A stretch of 64,000 nucleotides of DNA, taken from assembly GCA_030532575.1 (NCBI GenBank), contig JAUNKV010000007.1:49140-113139 (forward strand). Reading direction: 5' to 3'. The translations under genes were made by a program, and so were the position numbers. Shown here piece by piece: positions 62,689 to 64,000 of this stretch. The DNA comes from Propionibacteriaceae bacterium (lineage in GTDB: Bacteria; Actinomycetota; Actinomycetes; Propionibacteriales; Propionibacteriaceae). Under the pieces are notes generated by a model. It was not told the DNA's origin. It did no database searches and was given only the letters and a program-made list of their open reading frames with translations. The number at the start of each line of letters is the position of its first letter. Position 1 is the stretch's first letter.

Positions 62689-63405
62689 TCACTTCCACGC
62701 AGCCAGGAATTCATCACCGATGGTCACGAGCTCCTCCTCGGTGAAACGATCCGCTGAACCCGTCACCGACAGTGATCCGCCGTAGACACTCGTGGCACAG
62801 TCCAGACTCGGATGGTCCCCCTTGCCGATTGTCGAGCAGTACCATCCGCCGATCTCTCGCACCTCTTTGCGGCTGTACTTCTTCATGTCCTCCGCCGAGA
62901 GTCCATCGATGTGCATGAACATGATGAACCGGGAATCTGCATCCCGGTAGCTGCCAAGTGAACTCGACAACCTGGTGCTGTCGGACTTGAAATTCCCGAA
63001 GCTCTCCGGCATGACGGGAGCTTTCTCATTCTGGGTTGGCTGCTTCTTCTCCTGCGGTGGATTCTGGCGAGGCTGGGTCTGTTCCTGTCGAGGCTCTGGC
63101 TGAGGTTTCTCATTCTGCGCCGGGGCCTGCTCCCGGGATGGGCTCTGCTCTTGGGAGGGAGCCTGGGTCTCGGTCTGCTGACCCTGCGTCTCACTCTGCG
63201 TCGGAGCGGGCTGCTGCGGAGCCTGGGACTGCTCCACGGGCAACGGCTGGGCCTGTTCGGTGCTCTGGTTGTTGAAGAACCACCAGCCCCCGAACCCGGC
63301 GACGGCCAACACGATGGCCACCACCAGTGTGATGACGATCCCGTTGTTGCCGCGCCCCTGTGATGGGCCGTAGTAGCCGGGCTGAGGTGCATTCATCGTG
63401 CTCAT
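62689..63405 (-). CDS. Single-pass membrane protein with Pro/Gln stalk, paralogue 2
   Basis: 238 residues with the same plan: Pro/Tyr-rich start (NAPQPGYYGPSQGRGNNG), a helix at about 22-44, a long Gln/Pro/Glu stalk (about 50-125), and an outer domain with the Cys pair in GGWYCSTIG and LDCATSVYGG, ending EFLAAWK. The start at 63405 leaves 11 bp to the previous paralogue's stop; the gap to paralogue 1 is also 11 bp. The three genes form one tandem operon. Confidence 0.75.
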   Translation of the reverse strand: MSTMNAPQPGYYGPSQGRGNNGIVITLVVAIVLAVAGFGGWWFFNNQSTEQAQPLPVEQSQAPQQPAPTQSETQGQQTETQAPSQEQSPSREQAPAQNEKPQPEPRQEQTQPRQNPPQEKKQPTQNEKAPVMPESFGNFKSDSTRLSSSLGSYRDADSRFIMFMHIDGLSAEDMKKYSRKEVREIGGWYCSTIGKGDHPSLDCATSVYGGSLSVTGSADRFTEEELVTIGDEFLAAWK

Positions 63406-63416
63406 CAGTGGTTTCC

Positions 63417-64000
63417 TCACTTCCAGGCGGCGAGGAATTCTTCGCCGAAGCTCAGCACCTCATCCTGCGTGGATTTCTTTGTGCTTCCTGAGTTTGGTAT
63501 GACCACTACCACGCCGGAATAAGCGTCGGTGATGCAGGCTGGTGTTCCGCCCAGATCGGTGCACTCCCACTTCCCGACGGGTGTGTACTCCTGTGCGAGT
63601 TTCACCTGCTCCCTTGTCGCGCCTTCAAGGTAATTGATCCCGAAGCCGTGGAGGTTGTCGCTTGAACTTCCATAGAGCACAATGATGCCGCGCTCATGCT
63701 TGGATTCACTCTGATTCGTGAACTGCCCAACGGTCTTGGGGAAAGCCGGAGCCGGACCGCCTTGTGGCTGCTGTCCCTGCTGATCCTGCCCCTGAGGCGC
63801 CTGCCCCTGATCCTGTGGTTGCGCCTGGCCTTGCTGACCCTGCCCCGGGGCCTGAGGTTGTCCCTGTGCGTCCAGGTGGACGGTCTTGCCCCGCTGGGTG
63901 AGGACCAAGGCCAAGCCGCCGCCGATGACCAGCACCAGGGCGACCACCAGGGCGATCACCAGCCCGGTGTTGCTCTTCGGCGGCTGACCGTACGGGGGCT
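63417..64000 (-). CDS. Single-pass membrane protein with Pro/Gln stalk, paralogue 3 (5' end outside window)
   Basis: The frame stays open to the window edge, reading PPYGQPPKSNTGLVIALVVALVLVIGGG, so the true start lies beyond 64000 and the GTG at 63959 inside the helix is not the start. Then come a Gln/Pro stalk (GQGQQGQAQPQDQGQ...), and an outer domain with GKWECTDLG and PACITDAYSGVVVV, ending EEFLAAWK. The shared Cys pair and last residues prove common ancestry with the two following genes. Confidence 0.75.
   Translation of the reverse strand, partial: PPYGQPPKSNTGLVIALVVALVLVIGGGLALVLTQRGKTVHLDAQGQPQAPGQGQQGQAQPQDQGQAPQGQDQQGQQPQGGPAPAFPKTVGQFTNQSESKHERGIIVLYGSSSDNLHGFGINYLEGATREQVKLAQEYTPVGKWECTDLGGTPACITDAYSGVVVVIPNSGSTKKSTQDEVLSFGEEFLAAWK

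Noticed and set aside
63957..63959. GTG as the start of paralogue 3
   Set aside because: It falls inside the membrane helix, and the frame continues to the window edge with the Pro-rich start typical of the paralogues.

Overview
This 64-kb window is a high-GC, gene-dense chromosomal segment of an actinobacterium. Frequent GTG starts, 4-bp ATGA/GTGA gene overlaps, an EF-G2-type GTPase, NnrD and an MgtA-like mannosyltransferase support this. The synteny style, the PxpA/PxpBC lactamase genes and the abundant short 'GGTCGAGCC / GGCTCGACC' palindromic repeats suggest a member of the Propionibacteriaceae (Arachnia/Tessaracoccus-like). That placement is inference, because no rRNA or other phylogenetic marker was compared.

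Housekeeping half (1-34.1 kb): the end of a YccF-type membrane protein and an EF-G-like GTPase; an alkylation-repair pair (Ada-AlkA fusion plus Ogt); a Phd/VapC-type toxin-antitoxin pair and a Fic/Doc protein with a damaged catalytic motif; a two-component system next to a class-C beta-lactamase-like lipoprotein; rplM-rpsI, glmM, coaA, nadE, glmS, acpS, nnrD and a glycosyltransferase; a DEAD-box helicase with a long Arg/Asp repeat tail; the t6A operon (a GNAT-TsaE fusion, tsaB, rimI, tsaD); a complete peptide ABC importer; an S4 RNA-binding protein and a THUMP-like methyltransferase. Palindromic repeats of about 170 bp sit in the intergenic gaps at 5.1, 9.9, 12.9 and 13.1 kb.

Accessory half (34.2-64 kb): a lactococcin-972-type bacteriocin gene with its DUF1430 membrane protein and ABC ATPase (34.3-37.4 kb), followed by a decayed toxin-antitoxin remnant; pxpA-pxpBC 5-oxoprolinase; a DUF695-like protein; groES-groEL under two CIRCE operators. 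From 43.8 to 61.9 kb lies a carbohydrate-utilisation locus. It contains three paralogous secreted parallel beta-helix proteins, each behind a promoter with a LacI-type palindrome, and a minus-strand operon of intracellular enzymes (DeoR regulator, GH4, GH38 alpha-mannosidase, phosphodiesterase, GH125 exo-alpha-1,6-mannosidase, DUF4091-TPR protein). Diverging from that operon is a sugar ABC importer (binding protein and two permeases; no dedicated ATPase in the window). A reasonable model is extracellular attack on a mannose-containing glycan, import of oligosaccharides, and cytoplasmic trimming. The second beta-helix gene is frameshifted by an exact 10-bp tandem duplication just after its signal peptide.

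The window ends in three tandem paralogous single-pass membrane proteins with Pro/Gln-rich stalks and a conserved Cys pair. The most notable observations are the bacteriocin system, the 10-bp duplication switch or lesion, the shared operators of the beta-helix genes, a 77-bp element present three times, and the repeat-rich helicase tail. All function calls come from reading motifs by eye; no database search was run.
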